Below are positions 50,484 to 58,366 of a stretch of 64,000 nucleotides of DNA, piece by piece. The position numbers and the translations under genes were made by a program. The notes beneath the pieces are model-generated. The model was not told the origin of the DNA. It saw only the letters and a program-made list of their open reading frames with translations, and ran no database searches. The stretch spans positions 6,944,001 through 7,008,000 of the forward strand of contig NZ_FMIC01000002.1 of the NCBI RefSeq assembly GCF_900091625.1. The letters are read 5' to 3'. Source of the DNA: Micromonospora peucetia (GTDB lineage: Bacteria; Actinomycetota; Actinomycetes; Mycobacteriales; Micromonosporaceae). How positions within the stretch are numbered: the first letter of the stretch is position 1; every line of letters starts with the position of its first letter.

Positions 50484-52088
50484 TCAGCGGTAGAGCGTGC
50501 GGTGGGCGGCGTCGATACCGGCCGCGTACAGCGGGCCGGTTAGGGCGCGGTCGCGGGCCAGGGCGGCGCGGGCGGCGTTCGCGCCGGGAGCGCCGTGCAC
50601 CCCGCCGCCCGGATGCGCCGACGCGCTGGCCAGAAAGAGCCGGTCCACCGGGGTGTCCGCGCGGCCCAGGCCGGGGATCGGGCGCAGGAACAGCTGCTGG
50701 TACGCGGCGGCGGTGCCGCCGCCGAGCGCGCCGCCGACCAGGCTCGGGTCGCCCGCCTCCAGGTCGGCCGGCCCGGCCACGTGCCGCCCGACGATCAGGC
50801 TGCGGAAGCCCGGCGCGGCCTCCTCCAGCACCCGTTCCATCCGCTCGACGTGCACGGCGATCTCCTCTGCCCGCCACTGCCGGCGGAACGGCAGGTGGGT
50901 GTACGACCAGAGTGACTCCGTGCCCGGCGGCGAGTGGCTCGGGTCGGCCACCGACATCTGCCCCACCAGCAGGAACGGGTCGCGGGGCACCTCCCGACGG
51001 GCCAGCGCGGCGGCGTAGCCGGTGAGCCCGTCCAGATCCGCGCCCAGGTGCACCGTGCCGGCGGTGGCGACCGCCCGGTTGGTCCACGGCACGGGAGCCG
51101 ACAGCGCCCAGTCCACCTTGAGCGTCGAGCCGTCCCAACGGAAGTGCGCCAGGTCCTCCACCAGCCGCGGCGGCAGCACCGCCGCGCCGACCAGGTCCAG
51201 GTAGAGGGCGGGCGCGGGGACGTCGGCGAGCACCGCCCGGCGGGCCCGCCAGAGGGCGCCACCGGCGGTACGCACTCCCATCGCCCGGCCGCGGGCGGTC
51301 AACACCCGGTCGACCCGGGCGCCGTAGAGGATCCGGCCGCCACGCTCGGTCAGCCGGGCCACCAGCGCGTCGGTGATCTTCTGTGCGCCGCCGTCGGGCA
51401 CCGGCCAGCCGACCTGCTGACCGAGCATGGCGAGCAACCAGCCGTACACACCCGAACCGGCCTCCTCGGGCGACAGGTCGGTGTGCAGGGCGCAGCCGGC
51501 CAGCAACGCCGGTCCGCCCTCGCCGTCGAAGAGTTCCTCGCCGAGCTTGCGCGCCGGCACCACCAGCCGCCGGGCCAGCCTCAGCGCCCCGGACACCCGC
51601 AGCCGGCGCAGCAGGGTCAGTCCTCCGCGCACCGGCGGGAACGGCGTGGTGATGCTCTCCAGCATCGGCTCGGCCACCTGGCGCCAGTCGTCGTACGCGT
51701 GCAGCCAGCGTTTGCCGTCACCCGGCGCGAACGCCTCCAGCGATGCCGCGGTGGCCTCCGGGTCGCGGTTGAGCACCGCCGCCCGTCCGTCGGGCAACAG
51801 ATGGGCCAGCACGTCCGGGGAGTGCCGCCAGCGCAACCCGTACCGGTCGAGCCCCAGCCCGCGCAGCACCGGCGAGGCGTAACCGAGGGGGTAGAAGGAG
51901 CTGTAGAGGTCGCTCAGGTAGCCGGGTGCGGTCACCTCGGCGGAGCGGACGGCCCCGCCCGGCGTGGCCGTGGCCTCCAGCACCAGCACGTCCCAGCCGG
52001 CGTCGGCCAACAGGTTGGCGGCGACCAGACCGTTGTGGCCGGCGCCGACGACGACGGCGTCAGCGCTCTCCGCGCCGGTCGAACTCAT
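50484..52088 (-). CDS. Phytoene dehydrogenase-like FAD oxidoreductase
   Basis: 534 residues. N-terminal FAD-binding VVVGAGHNGLVAANLLADAG and LVLEATATPGGAVRSAE; VIL-type ending GGGVHGAPGANAARAAL near the C-terminus with a dinucleotide-binding tail. It belongs to the large CrtI-related group, whose members often have other substrates; no carotenoid genes are nearby. ATG 52088 follows GTTT-N16-GGGTAG on the minus strand (52098-52123). Shares a divergent stress-type promoter region with the aldehyde dehydrogenase. Confidence 0.87.
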   Translation of the reverse strand: MSSTGAESADAVVVGAGHNGLVAANLLADAGWDVLVLEATATPGGAVRSAEVTAPGYLSDLYSSFYPLGYASPVLRGLGLDRYGLRWRHSPDVLAHLLPDGRAAVLNRDPEATAASLEAFAPGDGKRWLHAYDDWRQVAEPMLESITTPFPPVRGGLTLLRRLRVSGALRLARRLVVPARKLGEELFDGEGGPALLAGCALHTDLSPEEAGSGVYGWLLAMLGQQVGWPVPDGGAQKITDALVARLTERGGRILYGARVDRVLTARGRAMGVRTAGGALWRARRAVLADVPAPALYLDLVGAAVLPPRLVEDLAHFRWDGSTLKVDWALSAPVPWTNRAVATAGTVHLGADLDGLTGYAAALARREVPRDPFLLVGQMSVADPSHSPPGTESLWSYTHLPFRRQWRAEEIAVHVERMERVLEEAAPGFRSLIVGRHVAGPADLEAGDPSLVGGALGGGTAAAYQQLFLRPIPGLGRADTPVDRLFLASASAHPGGGVHGAPGANAARAALARDRALTGPLYAAGIDAAHRTLYR

Positions 52089-52097
52089 CCGATCCGC

Positions 52098-52123
52098 CTA
52101 CCCGGCCAGCAACCGGGCGAAAC
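52098..52123 (-). promoter_or_regulatory. SigF/SigB-type promoter motif, minus strand, before the phytoene-dehydrogenase-like gene
   Basis: GTTT (complement of 52120-52123), 16-base spacer, GGGTAG (complement of 52098-52103), 9 bases before the ATG. Confidence 0.55.
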
Positions 52124-52125
52124 GC

Positions 52126-52150
52126 GTTTGCCGCGCCGGGACCGGGGCAT
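52126..52150 (+). promoter_or_regulatory. SigF/SigB-type promoter motif before the aldehyde dehydrogenase gene
   Basis: GTTT (52126-52129), 15-base spacer, GGGCAT (52145-52150), 8 bases before ATG 52159. Weaker -10 than the others. Confidence 0.45.
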
Positions 52151-52158
52151 GCACTGCC

Positions 52159-53592
52159 ATGTACACGGTTGCGCAGCTCATAGGCGGAGTGTGGGGCGCG
52201 GGCGGCGAGGGTGGCGAGTTGGTCGTACACGATCCGGCCGACGGATCCCCGGTCAGCTCGGCCCCCGTGGCGACGGCGGACGAGGTCGGCAAGGCGGTGG
52301 AGGCGGCCCGCGGCGTCGCCGCGGAGTGGGCGGCGACCGCACCCGCGGAACGCGCGGCGGCCCTGCACCGGGCGGCGGACGCCGTGGCGGCGGCGGCCGA
52401 CGACCTGGCCAGGGCGACGACGTCCGAGATGGGCAAGCCCCTCCCGGACGCCCGGGGCGGTGTGGAGGCGGGCATCGGCACGCTGCGACAGTACGCGGAA
52501 CTCGCCCCCGTGCGCGGCGGGCGGACCCTGCACGGGCCCACCCACGCCCTCGACTTCATGGTGCCGCAGCCGCGCGGGGTGGTCGCCGCGATCACTCCGT
52601 GGAACGACCCGGTGGCGATCTCCTGCGGGCTGCTCGGCGCGGCCCTGGTCACCGGCAACGTGGTCCTGCACAAGCCGAGCGAGCGCACCCCGGCGACCGG
52701 CTGGCTGCTGGCGAAGGCGCTCGACTCCGCACTGCCGCCCGGGGTGTTGTCGCTGCTCACCGGAGGCCCGGAGGTCGGTGCGGCGTTGGCCGCGCAGGAG
52801 GTGGACGTGGTCGCCCATGTCGGTTCCACCGGCACCGGGCGGGCCATCGCCGCCGCCGCGGCGCGGACCGGGGCGAAGGTGCTGCTGGAGAACGGCGGCA
52901 GCGACCCGCTCGTCGTGGACGGCAACGTCGACCCGGTGTGGGCGGCCCGGCAGGCGGCGCTCGGCGCGTTCGCCAACGCGGGACAGATCTGCGTCGCGGT
53001 GGAACGGATCTACGTGCACCGGGACGTCGCGGAGGACTTCACGGAGGCGCTGGTGGAGCGGGCCGAGGCGCTGCGGGTGGGCCCGGGCGGCGACCGGCGC
53101 ACCGAGTTGGGGCCGCTGGTGGACCGGCGGCACCGCGACCACGTGCACGGGCAGGTGACCGCGGCGGTGGCGGAGGGCGCCCGGATCCGCGCCGGTGGCA
53201 CGCTGCCCGACGGTGCGGGGGCGTTCTACCCGGCGACCGTGCTGGCCGACTGTCGGCACGACATGACGGTGGTACGCGAGGAGACGTTCGGGCCGGTCGC
53301 CGCGATCGTCGTGGTCGACTCGTTCTCGGAGGGGCTGCGGTGCGCCGCCGACTCCCCGTACGGGCTGGCCGCGACGGTGCTGACCGGATCGATGAGCCAC
53401 GCCCAGCGTGCCTGGCGGGAACTGCCGGTGGGCACCGTGAAGGTCAACGCGGTGTTCGGCGGGGCGCCGGGCGGCGCCGCGCACCCCCGCCGGGGCAGCG
53501 GGCACGGCTTCGGCTACGGGCCGGAACTGCTGGACGAGTTCACCGCGACGAAGGCGGTCCACATCGAGGCGCCCGGCGGCGGGCACTGGTGA
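52159..53592 (+). CDS. NAD(P)-dependent aldehyde dehydrogenase
   Basis: 477 residues. Motifs: VAAITPWNDPVAISCGLLG (cofactor region), VGSTGTGRAIAAAA, catalytic Glu in LLENGGSDPLVV and catalytic Cys in NAGQICVAVERI, and the C-terminal FGYGPELLDEFTATKAVHIE. The Glu motif reads E-N-G-G where E-L-G-G is usual. Aldehyde substrate unknown. Divergent from the phytoene-dehydrogenase-like gene, and both have stress-type promoter motifs, which suggests shared control. Confidence 0.9.
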   Translation: MYTVAQLIGGVWGAGGEGGELVVHDPADGSPVSSAPVATADEVGKAVEAARGVAAEWAATAPAERAAALHRAADAVAAAADDLARATTSEMGKPLPDARGGVEAGIGTLRQYAELAPVRGGRTLHGPTHALDFMVPQPRGVVAAITPWNDPVAISCGLLGAALVTGNVVLHKPSERTPATGWLLAKALDSALPPGVLSLLTGGPEVGAALAAQEVDVVAHVGSTGTGRAIAAAAARTGAKVLLENGGSDPLVVDGNVDPVWAARQAALGAFANAGQICVAVERIYVHRDVAEDFTEALVERAEALRVGPGGDRRTELGPLVDRRHRDHVHGQVTAAVAEGARIRAGGTLPDGAGAFYPATVLADCRHDMTVVREETFGPVAAIVVVDSFSEGLRCAADSPYGLAATVLTGSMSHAQRAWRELPVGTVKVNAVFGGAPGGAAHPRRGSGHGFGYGPELLDEFTATKAVHIEAPGGGHW

Positions 53593-53602
53593 CTGACGCA
53601 CA

Positions 53603-53636
53603 CGCAGGGGCTGTCCGCGCGCGAACAGCCCCTGCG
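53603..53636 (+). terminator. Hairpin terminator of the aldehyde dehydrogenase gene
   Basis: 12-bp perfect stem CGCAGGGGCTGT/ACAGCCCCTGCG with a 10-base loop, 10 bases past the stop. Confidence 0.75.
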
Positions 53637-53640
53637 TGGC

Positions 53641-53703
53641 GTACCCGATGACGGGCGTCGCGTACCCGACGACGGGCGTCGCGTACCCGATGACGGGCTC
53701 AGC
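53641..53703. repeat. 21-bp tandem repeat, 3 copies
   Basis: GTACCCGATGACGGGCGTCGC-type units at 53641-53661, 53662-53682 and 53683-53703 (the last diverges at its end), between a terminator and the stop of the ChaB-like gene. Each unit itself holds a CCCG..CGGG mini-palindrome. Confidence 0.8.
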
Positions 53704-54100
53704 GACCGCGGGCCCGGGCGGTCTGCCGGTTGTTCGCCTTCTCGATGGCCTTGACCAGTTCCGGCTTCGTCATCGCCGAACGGCCGGGCACGTCCAGTTT
53801 GCGGGCCACCTTCATCAGGTGGTCCTTGGTGGCGTTGGCGTCCACCCCACCGGCGGTGGGCGCCCGGCGCTCCGGTCCGCCGCCGGCCGCCTGGCGGTCG
53901 CTCGGCCCCTTACGGCCCTTCGGCTCCCAGTGGTCACCCACCTTCTCGAACTCGTGCTTCACGGCGGCGAAGGCGGTGCGGTGCGCCCGCTCCCCCTCGC
54001 CATACGTCTCCACCGCCGAGTCGTGCGTCTTCTCCCACGTGCGCTGCGCCTTCTCCGGGGAGCGCCGCAGCGTGCTGGGCAGTACCTCGCGCCCGGGCAT
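53699..54100 (-). CDS. ChaB-like protein with Rho-N/SAP-like C-terminal domain
   Basis: 133 residues. The N-terminal half (LPSTLRRSPEKAQRTWEKTH, then AYGEGERAHRTAF-like TYGEGERAHRTAFAAVKHEF) is the ChaB family, once described as a cation transport regulator; the end (DHLMKVARKLDVPGRSAM, TKPELVKAIEKANNR) is a Rho N-terminal/SAP-type nucleic-acid-binding helix pair. Highly basic. ATG 54100 has AGGAGG. A GTTT-N15-GGGAAC motif on the minus strand (54138-54162) is a candidate stress promoter, divergent from that of the YihY gene. Confidence 0.87.
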   Translation of the reverse strand: MPGREVLPSTLRRSPEKAQRTWEKTHDSAVETYGEGERAHRTAFAAVKHEFEKVGDHWEPKGRKGPSDRQAAGGGPERRAPTAGGVDANATKDHLMKVARKLDVPGRSAMTKPELVKAIEKANNRQTARARGR

Positions 54101-54137
54101 CTCGTCCTCCTCCGCGTCGATGGGTTCTGTGTCGACC

Positions 54138-54162
54138 GTTCCCCCGCGCCCGGTCGGCAAAC
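54138..54162 (-). promoter_or_regulatory. SigF/SigB-type promoter motif before the ChaB-like gene
   Basis: On the minus strand GTTT (complement of 54159-54162), 15-base spacer, GGGAAC (complement of 54138-54143), about 38 bases before the ATG. Confidence 0.55.
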
Positions 54163-54173
54163 CGGGGGGCCGA

Positions 54174-54199
54174 GTTTGTCGGTTTCCGGCCGGGGGTAC
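54174..54199 (+). promoter_or_regulatory. SigF/SigB-type promoter motif before the YihY/BrkB gene
   Basis: GTTT (54174-54177), 16-base spacer, GGGTAC (54194-54199), back to back with the ChaB motif on the other strand. Confidence 0.55.
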
Positions 54200-54263
54200 C
54201 GGCGGGGCCAGGCGAAGCCGGATGCACCGGGTCATCCGGCGGCCGGGGCACAGGGAGCGGGCC

Positions 54264-55244
54264 ATGACGACGACGGAGCCCGGCGCGGCACTCACCGACG
54301 AGCGGCGACTGCGGCTTCCCCGGCGGGTACGGCAGCTGAGCTGGCGGACCTGGCGTGGCGTGCTGGTCCGCAGCGTGCGCAACTTCGTCAGGGACAACTG
54401 CGCCGACCGCGCCGCCGCGCTGACCTACTACGGGGTGCTGGCGCTCTTCCCGTCCACCATCGTGGTGGTCGCCCTGGTCGGGCTGGTGTCCAACGGCGAG
54501 CAGACCGTCGACACCGTGCTGGACCTGGCCCGGGACATGGGTGCCGGCTCGGTGGTGGCCAACGAGGGCTTCGTCGGCGTGGTCCGGGGCGTGGTGGACC
54601 AGAACGACTCGGCGAGCGTGCTGCTGAGCTTCGGCCTGCTCGGCGCACTCTGGTCGGCCTCCGGCTTCATCGGGGCGTTCACCCGGGCCTCCAACGCCGT
54701 CTACGGGGTCGAGGAGGGCCGGCCGGTCTGGAAGCTGCGCCCGGTGCAGATCGGCCTGGCGGCGCTCTCGCTGGTGCTGCTGGCGATCGTCGCCACCGGG
54801 CTGATCGTCAGCGGGCCGGTCACTGACGCGGTGGGCGACCTAATCAACGCCGGCGGACTGGCGCGTACGGCGTGGAGCGTCGCCAAGTGGCCCGTACTCG
54901 CGTTGATCATGATGGTGCTGCTGAGCCTGCTGTTCTGGATCGCGCCGAACGTCCGGCAGCCGCGCTTCCGCTGGCTCACCCCGGGCGGTGCGGTCGCCCT
55001 GCTCGCCTGGGCTCTCGCCTCCTTCGGTTTCGGCCTCTACGTGGCCAACTTCGGCTCGTACGACGCCACCTACGGCAGCCTCGGCGCCGTGATCGCGTTC
55101 CTGGTCTGGCTCTACCTGTCCAATTCCGCGCTGATGCTCGGCGTGCAGATCAACGCGGAACTCCAGCGCGGCCGGGTGCTCCAGGCCGGCGAGCCGGACC
55201 CCGACGAGCCGGTCCTGTCCCCGAAGACGCCAGCGGCCACGTGA
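54264..55244 (+). CDS. YihY/virulence factor BrkB family membrane protein
   Basis: 326 residues with six membrane segments. Family motifs: DNCADRAAALTYYGVLALFP at the first segment, ALWSASGFIGAFTRASNAVY, and GVQINAELQRGR at the C-terminus, with YDATYGSLGAVIAFLVWLYL. Once annotated as ribonuclease BN, it is now thought to be a transporter-like protein of unknown cargo. ATG 54264 has GGGAG. Expressed from its own stress-type promoter. Confidence 0.9.
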   Translation: MTTTEPGAALTDERRLRLPRRVRQLSWRTWRGVLVRSVRNFVRDNCADRAAALTYYGVLALFPSTIVVVALVGLVSNGEQTVDTVLDLARDMGAGSVVANEGFVGVVRGVVDQNDSASVLLSFGLLGALWSASGFIGAFTRASNAVYGVEEGRPVWKLRPVQIGLAALSLVLLAIVATGLIVSGPVTDAVGDLINAGGLARTAWSVAKWPVLALIMMVLLSLLFWIAPNVRQPRFRWLTPGGAVALLAWALASFGFGLYVANFGSYDATYGSLGAVIAFLVWLYLSNSALMLGVQINAELQRGRVLQAGEPDPDEPVLSPKTPAAT

Positions 55245-55264
55245 AGGCAGCGGTGGTACCGGCG

Positions 55265-55289
55265 GTTTACCGCCGGTGCCACCGGGTAG
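55265..55289 (+). promoter_or_regulatory. SigF/SigB-type promoter motif before the DUF2795 gene
   Basis: GTTT (55265-55268), 15-base spacer, GGGTAG (55284-55289), 10 bases before ATG 55300. Confidence 0.55.
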
Positions 55290-55299
55290 CGCAGAAGGC

Positions 55300-55716
55300 A
55301 TGGAACGTGGCAGCAGCAAGCACGGACCGAGGGTCGACGAGCAGATGAGCCGGGAGGTCAGCGGCCTCGTGCAGGGGCCGGGGACCGGCGGCTCACGGGT
55401 CGACGAGTCCCGTGTGCCGGAGCCGGCGGGTGAGGACCAGCCGGAGGCGACCACGGCACCGGCCGGCGACCTGCGTACGGGCTCGCCCCAGGGAATGAGC
55501 TCCGAGGACGTCGAGCGACGCAGCCGCCTCGGACGGTTCATCACGATGACCGCCCTGCCCGGTGACCGGGAGGCGCTGATCGCCAACGCGCGGGACAACA
55601 ACGCGCCGGCGGACATCCTCGCCGAACTGGAGCAACTGCCCGAGGGCACCCGCTACCAGACGGTCTCCGAGGTGTGGGCGGCGCTCGGCCACAAGAACGA
55701 GACGACCCGCTGGTGA
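55300..55716 (+). CDS. DUF2795 domain-containing protein
   Basis: 138 residues. A disordered N-terminus is followed by a DUF2795 domain (DREALIANARDNNAPADILA, EQLPEGTRYQTVSEVWAALG). The domain is a small helical module found in actinomycete stress proteins; no biochemical role known. ATG 55300 lies just behind the GGGTAG box. The SRPBCC gene starts 52 bases downstream and may be co-transcribed. Confidence 0.85.
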   Translation: MERGSSKHGPRVDEQMSREVSGLVQGPGTGGSRVDESRVPEPAGEDQPEATTAPAGDLRTGSPQGMSSEDVERRSRLGRFITMTALPGDREALIANARDNNAPADILAELEQLPEGTRYQTVSEVWAALGHKNETTRW

Positions 55717-55768
55717 CCGGATCCCCGCACGATCCGGCCCGTCACCGGCGGAAGAAGGAGGATGCCTG

Positions 55769-56230
55769 ATGAGTGGCGTTACCGAACACGTGGACGTCTC
55801 CGTCCCGGTGCGCACGGCGTACGACCAGTGGACCCAGTTCGAGGACTTTCCCCACTTCATGGAGGGGGTGCAGGAGGTCCGGCAGCTGTCGGACACGATG
55901 ACCCACTGGACGGTGGAGATCGCCGGGGTGAAACGGGAGTTCGACGCCGAGATCACCGAGCAGCTCCCGGACGAGCGGGTCGCCTGGCGCTCGACGGGCG
56001 GCACCCAGCAGGCCGGGGTGGTGACCTTCCACCGGCTGGACCCCGGCACCACCCGGGTCATGCTCCAGCTCGAGTTCGAACCGCACGGCGTGGTCGAGCA
56101 GGCCGGCGACAAGCTGGGCATCGTCGACCGGCGCGCGAAGGGCGACCTGGCGCGGTTCAAGCAGTTCATCGAGCGGCGCGGTCAGGAGACCGGTGCCTGG
56201 CGCGGCAAGGTCGACCGTCCGCAGCCCTGA
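55769..56230 (+). CDS. SRPBCC family protein (cyclase/dehydrase-like)
   Basis: 153 residues: VDVSVPVRTAYDQWTQFEDF, PHFMEGVQEVRQLSDTMTHW and the C-terminal long helix with GDLARFKQFIERRGQETGAW. This is the PF03364 (coenzyme Q-binding/Coq10-like) branch that binds hydrophobic ligands. ATG 55769 has AAGGAGG. A terminator follows at 56259-56287, so the operon is DUF2795-SRPBCC. Confidence 0.9.
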   Translation: MSGVTEHVDVSVPVRTAYDQWTQFEDFPHFMEGVQEVRQLSDTMTHWTVEIAGVKREFDAEITEQLPDERVAWRSTGGTQQAGVVTFHRLDPGTTRVMLQLEFEPHGVVEQAGDKLGIVDRRAKGDLARFKQFIERRGQETGAWRGKVDRPQP

Positions 56231-56258
56231 TCCCCCGCCCCCGGGATACCGAACCACC

Positions 56259-56287
56259 GATGGCCGCCGGCTCCCCCGGCGGCCATC
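56259..56287 (+). terminator. Hairpin terminator of the DUF2795-SRPBCC operon
   Basis: 12-bp perfect stem GATGGCCGCCGG/CCGGCGGCCATC with a 5-base loop. Confidence 0.8.
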
Positions 56288-56368
56288 GCCGTTCCTCCTC
56301 GGCCAGCTTGTCGCGGGAACGGCCCCGGGTGTGCCGGATCGGCGTGTCCGGTGAGCACCGCGACGGTC

Positions 56369-56393
56369 GTTTGCGGGCGCCGGGCCCGGGTAC
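56369..56393 (+). promoter_or_regulatory. SigF/SigB-type promoter motif before the 86-residue protein gene
   Basis: GTTT (56369-56372), 15-base spacer, GGGTAC (56388-56393), 10 bases before ATG 56404, which would make a nearly leaderless message. Confidence 0.6.
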
Positions 56394-56403
56394 CGCGACA
56401 GGT

Positions 56404-56664
56404 ATGACGGACGACGACAAGGTGTGGCGGGACGAGGAACGGACCTCGATGCGGGAACTGGACCGGGCCGTCGCGCGTTCGAGCCTGGACGGTCAGGCCG
56501 ACGACGTGACGGCGAACGACGCCGGCGAGGAGGCGGCATTCGGACACGGGCCGGAGCCGGTGGACCGCAGCGGACAGGCCGCCGGGGCGGGCCGGGAGCC
56601 GACCGACCCGGAGCGCGCGTACCGGCCCTCGACGACCGGCCGGACCGGGCCCGACAACATGTGA
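56404..56664 (+). CDS. Acidic 86-residue hypothetical protein
   Basis: Hydrophilic, Asp/Glu- and Gly-rich, with no predicted membrane segment (MTDDDKVWRDEERTSMRELD at the start, PSTTGRTGPDNM at the end). It looks intrinsically disordered, like hydrophilin-type stress proteins of actinomycetes, but no family is recognised. Its promoter motif matches those of the neighbouring stress genes. Confidence 0.65.
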   Translation: MTDDDKVWRDEERTSMRELDRAVARSSLDGQADDVTANDAGEEAAFGHGPEPVDRSGQAAGAGREPTDPERAYRPSTTGRTGPDNM

Positions 56665-56719
56665 GCGGCGCGCGGACCCACCCCGGTCCTTCAGGTTGGC
56701 GGGCCGGGCCGCTCCAGTT

Positions 56720-56763
56720 GGCCCGGCCGAGTTCTCCGACCGGCCCGGCCGAGTTCTCCGACC
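56720..56763. repeat. 22-bp perfect tandem duplication
   Basis: GGCCCGGCCGAGTTCTCCGACC occurs at 56720-56741 and again at 56742-56763, between the 86-residue protein gene and the 3' end of the MFS gene. Confidence 0.85.
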
Positions 56764-56779
56764 GGCAGGGCCGGGCCGC

Positions 56780-57988
56780 TCAGCGGGGTGCCGGGGCCGG
56801 TCGGCGGGTACCGGCCGCGTGCAGGGCGATCAGGCCCACCGCGAGCACGACCAGCGCCGGCCCGAGCAGTTCCACCGAGGTGTTGCCGAGCAGCACCCCG
56901 ATCCCGGCCGGCACCAGCGCGGCTCCCAGCCCGGCCGCGCCGATCTGGAGGCCGATGGTCCGGTCCGCGTGCGCCGCACCGACCCGCTCGGCGGTGGTGA
57001 GAGTGAGCAGCGGGAAGACCGGGGCGGCGGCGAAGCCGACGACGAACAGCCCGGTCACGGCGACCCAGGCCGGTGCGGGCAACGCGACCAGGACCGCGCC
57101 GGCCGCCATTCCGACCAGGCTGCCCCACAGCACCACCGCCACGCTCAGCCGCTCGGCGACCACACCCTGCACCACCCGTCCGACGAACAGGCTTCCCCAG
57201 TAGCCCGAGACGCAGACGCCGGCGATGGCCGCGCCGAGGCCGCGCCCCTCGGTGAGCAGCAGGAACGCCCAGAGCCCGGCGGCCACCTCGATGGCCACGT
57301 ACACGACGAAGGCCGCCGCGCCGAGCCAGACCGCCGGCAGGCGCAGCGTCTCGCGTACCGGCACGGCGGTCGGCGGGGCGGCGGTCGCCGAGCCCGGCGC
57401 GGACCCGGCGGGCTCGCGGGCCGGGGCGCGCTCCCGCCAGGCCCGGACGGTCAGGGCGAACGCGGCGGCCAGCGCGAGCTGGGCCGCCGCCACCAGGCCG
57501 TAGCCCCAGCGCCAGGAGAGCCCGGCGCTCAGCGCGCCGGTCATGATCAGCGGCCCGAGCGCCACGCCGAGACCGAAGAAGGCGTGCATCCAGTTCATGT
57601 GCCGGGGGCCGAAGGCGCCCGCCGCGTACGCGTTCAGGCCGGAGTCGATCGCGCCGGAGCCCAGACCGAGCACCAACGCGCAACCCACCAACAGGGCGAG
57701 CCCGGGACTCAGCGTGTAGCCGGTGAGCGCGAGGCTGGCCAACAACGTGCTGCCGGCCAGCAGCCAGCCGACGCCGAGCCGGGCCAGCGTGAACCCGGCC
57801 AGCACGCTGGAGGTCAGGTAGCCGGCGGTGCCCGCGGTGAGCACCAGGCCGACGGCTTCGGTGGGTACGCCGAAGTCGGCCCGGATCGACGGCCAGCCCA
57901 CCCCGATCAGGCCGTCGGGCAGGCCGAGGCTGACGAACGCGAGATAGGCCAGCAGGAGCAGCGAGGCGCGGGGCGGGGCGTTGGACAC
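56780..57988 (-). CDS. Major facilitator superfamily transporter
   Basis: 402 residues with 12 predicted membrane segments. SLGLPDGLIGVGWPSIRADF in the first loop and FFGLGVALGPLIMTGAL resemble FucP/YfkF-like MFS members. Substrate unknown; a sugar or drug is possible. GTG 57988. The gene is on the minus strand and its 3' end lies beside the 22-bp tandem duplication. Confidence 0.88.
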   Translation of the reverse strand: MSNAPPRASLLLLAYLAFVSLGLPDGLIGVGWPSIRADFGVPTEAVGLVLTAGTAGYLTSSVLAGFTLARLGVGWLLAGSTLLASLALTGYTLSPGLALLVGCALVLGLGSGAIDSGLNAYAAGAFGPRHMNWMHAFFGLGVALGPLIMTGALSAGLSWRWGYGLVAAAQLALAAAFALTVRAWRERAPAREPAGSAPGSATAAPPTAVPVRETLRLPAVWLGAAAFVVYVAIEVAAGLWAFLLLTEGRGLGAAIAGVCVSGYWGSLFVGRVVQGVVAERLSVAVVLWGSLVGMAAGAVLVALPAPAWVAVTGLFVVGFAAAPVFPLLTLTTAERVGAAHADRTIGLQIGAAGLGAALVPAGIGVLLGNTSVELLGPALVVLAVGLIALHAAGTRRPAPAPR

Positions 57989-58142
57989 GGAGGACCATCC
58001 TGCCTCCCGTCAACGACGGCGTCGCCCGGCCTCCCCCGCTGGGACGAGCGTTACGGTCCGGATGGTCGGAAAAACGGACAGCTCATCCAGAATCGGCCGT
58101 TCGGCTGACGGCAAGCCCCGGCTCGCGCGCAAGACTTTCGGG

Positions 58143-58355
58143 ATGCATCAGGGCTCCGGCATTCTCTCCACGCGTCAGCGCCGCCTGGCATGGCTCGGCT
58201 TTCTCCTCGCCGCGCTCCAGGCTCCCGTCTCCGCCAAGCTGGTCTCGGACGACTCCTGGTTGTTCAGCCTCTGCGTCGCGCTGATGGTGGCGACCGTGAT
58301 CATCGCCGACGACGCGGCCCGGCGCCGCCCGGCCGACGCCCGGCCCACGGAGTAG
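58143..58355 (+). CDS. Small membrane protein
   Basis: 70 residues with two hydrophobic stretches (LAWLGFLLAALQAPVSAKL and WLFSLCVALMVATVIIADD) and a basic C-terminus. The start is uncertain: the frame is open upstream, but MHQGSGILSTRQRRLAW at ATG 58143 gives a compact protein. No family recognised. Confidence 0.5.
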   Translation: MHQGSGILSTRQRRLAWLGFLLAALQAPVSAKLVSDDSWLFSLCVALMVATVIIADDAARRRPADARPTE

Positions 58356-58366
58356 CCGAGCAGCGC

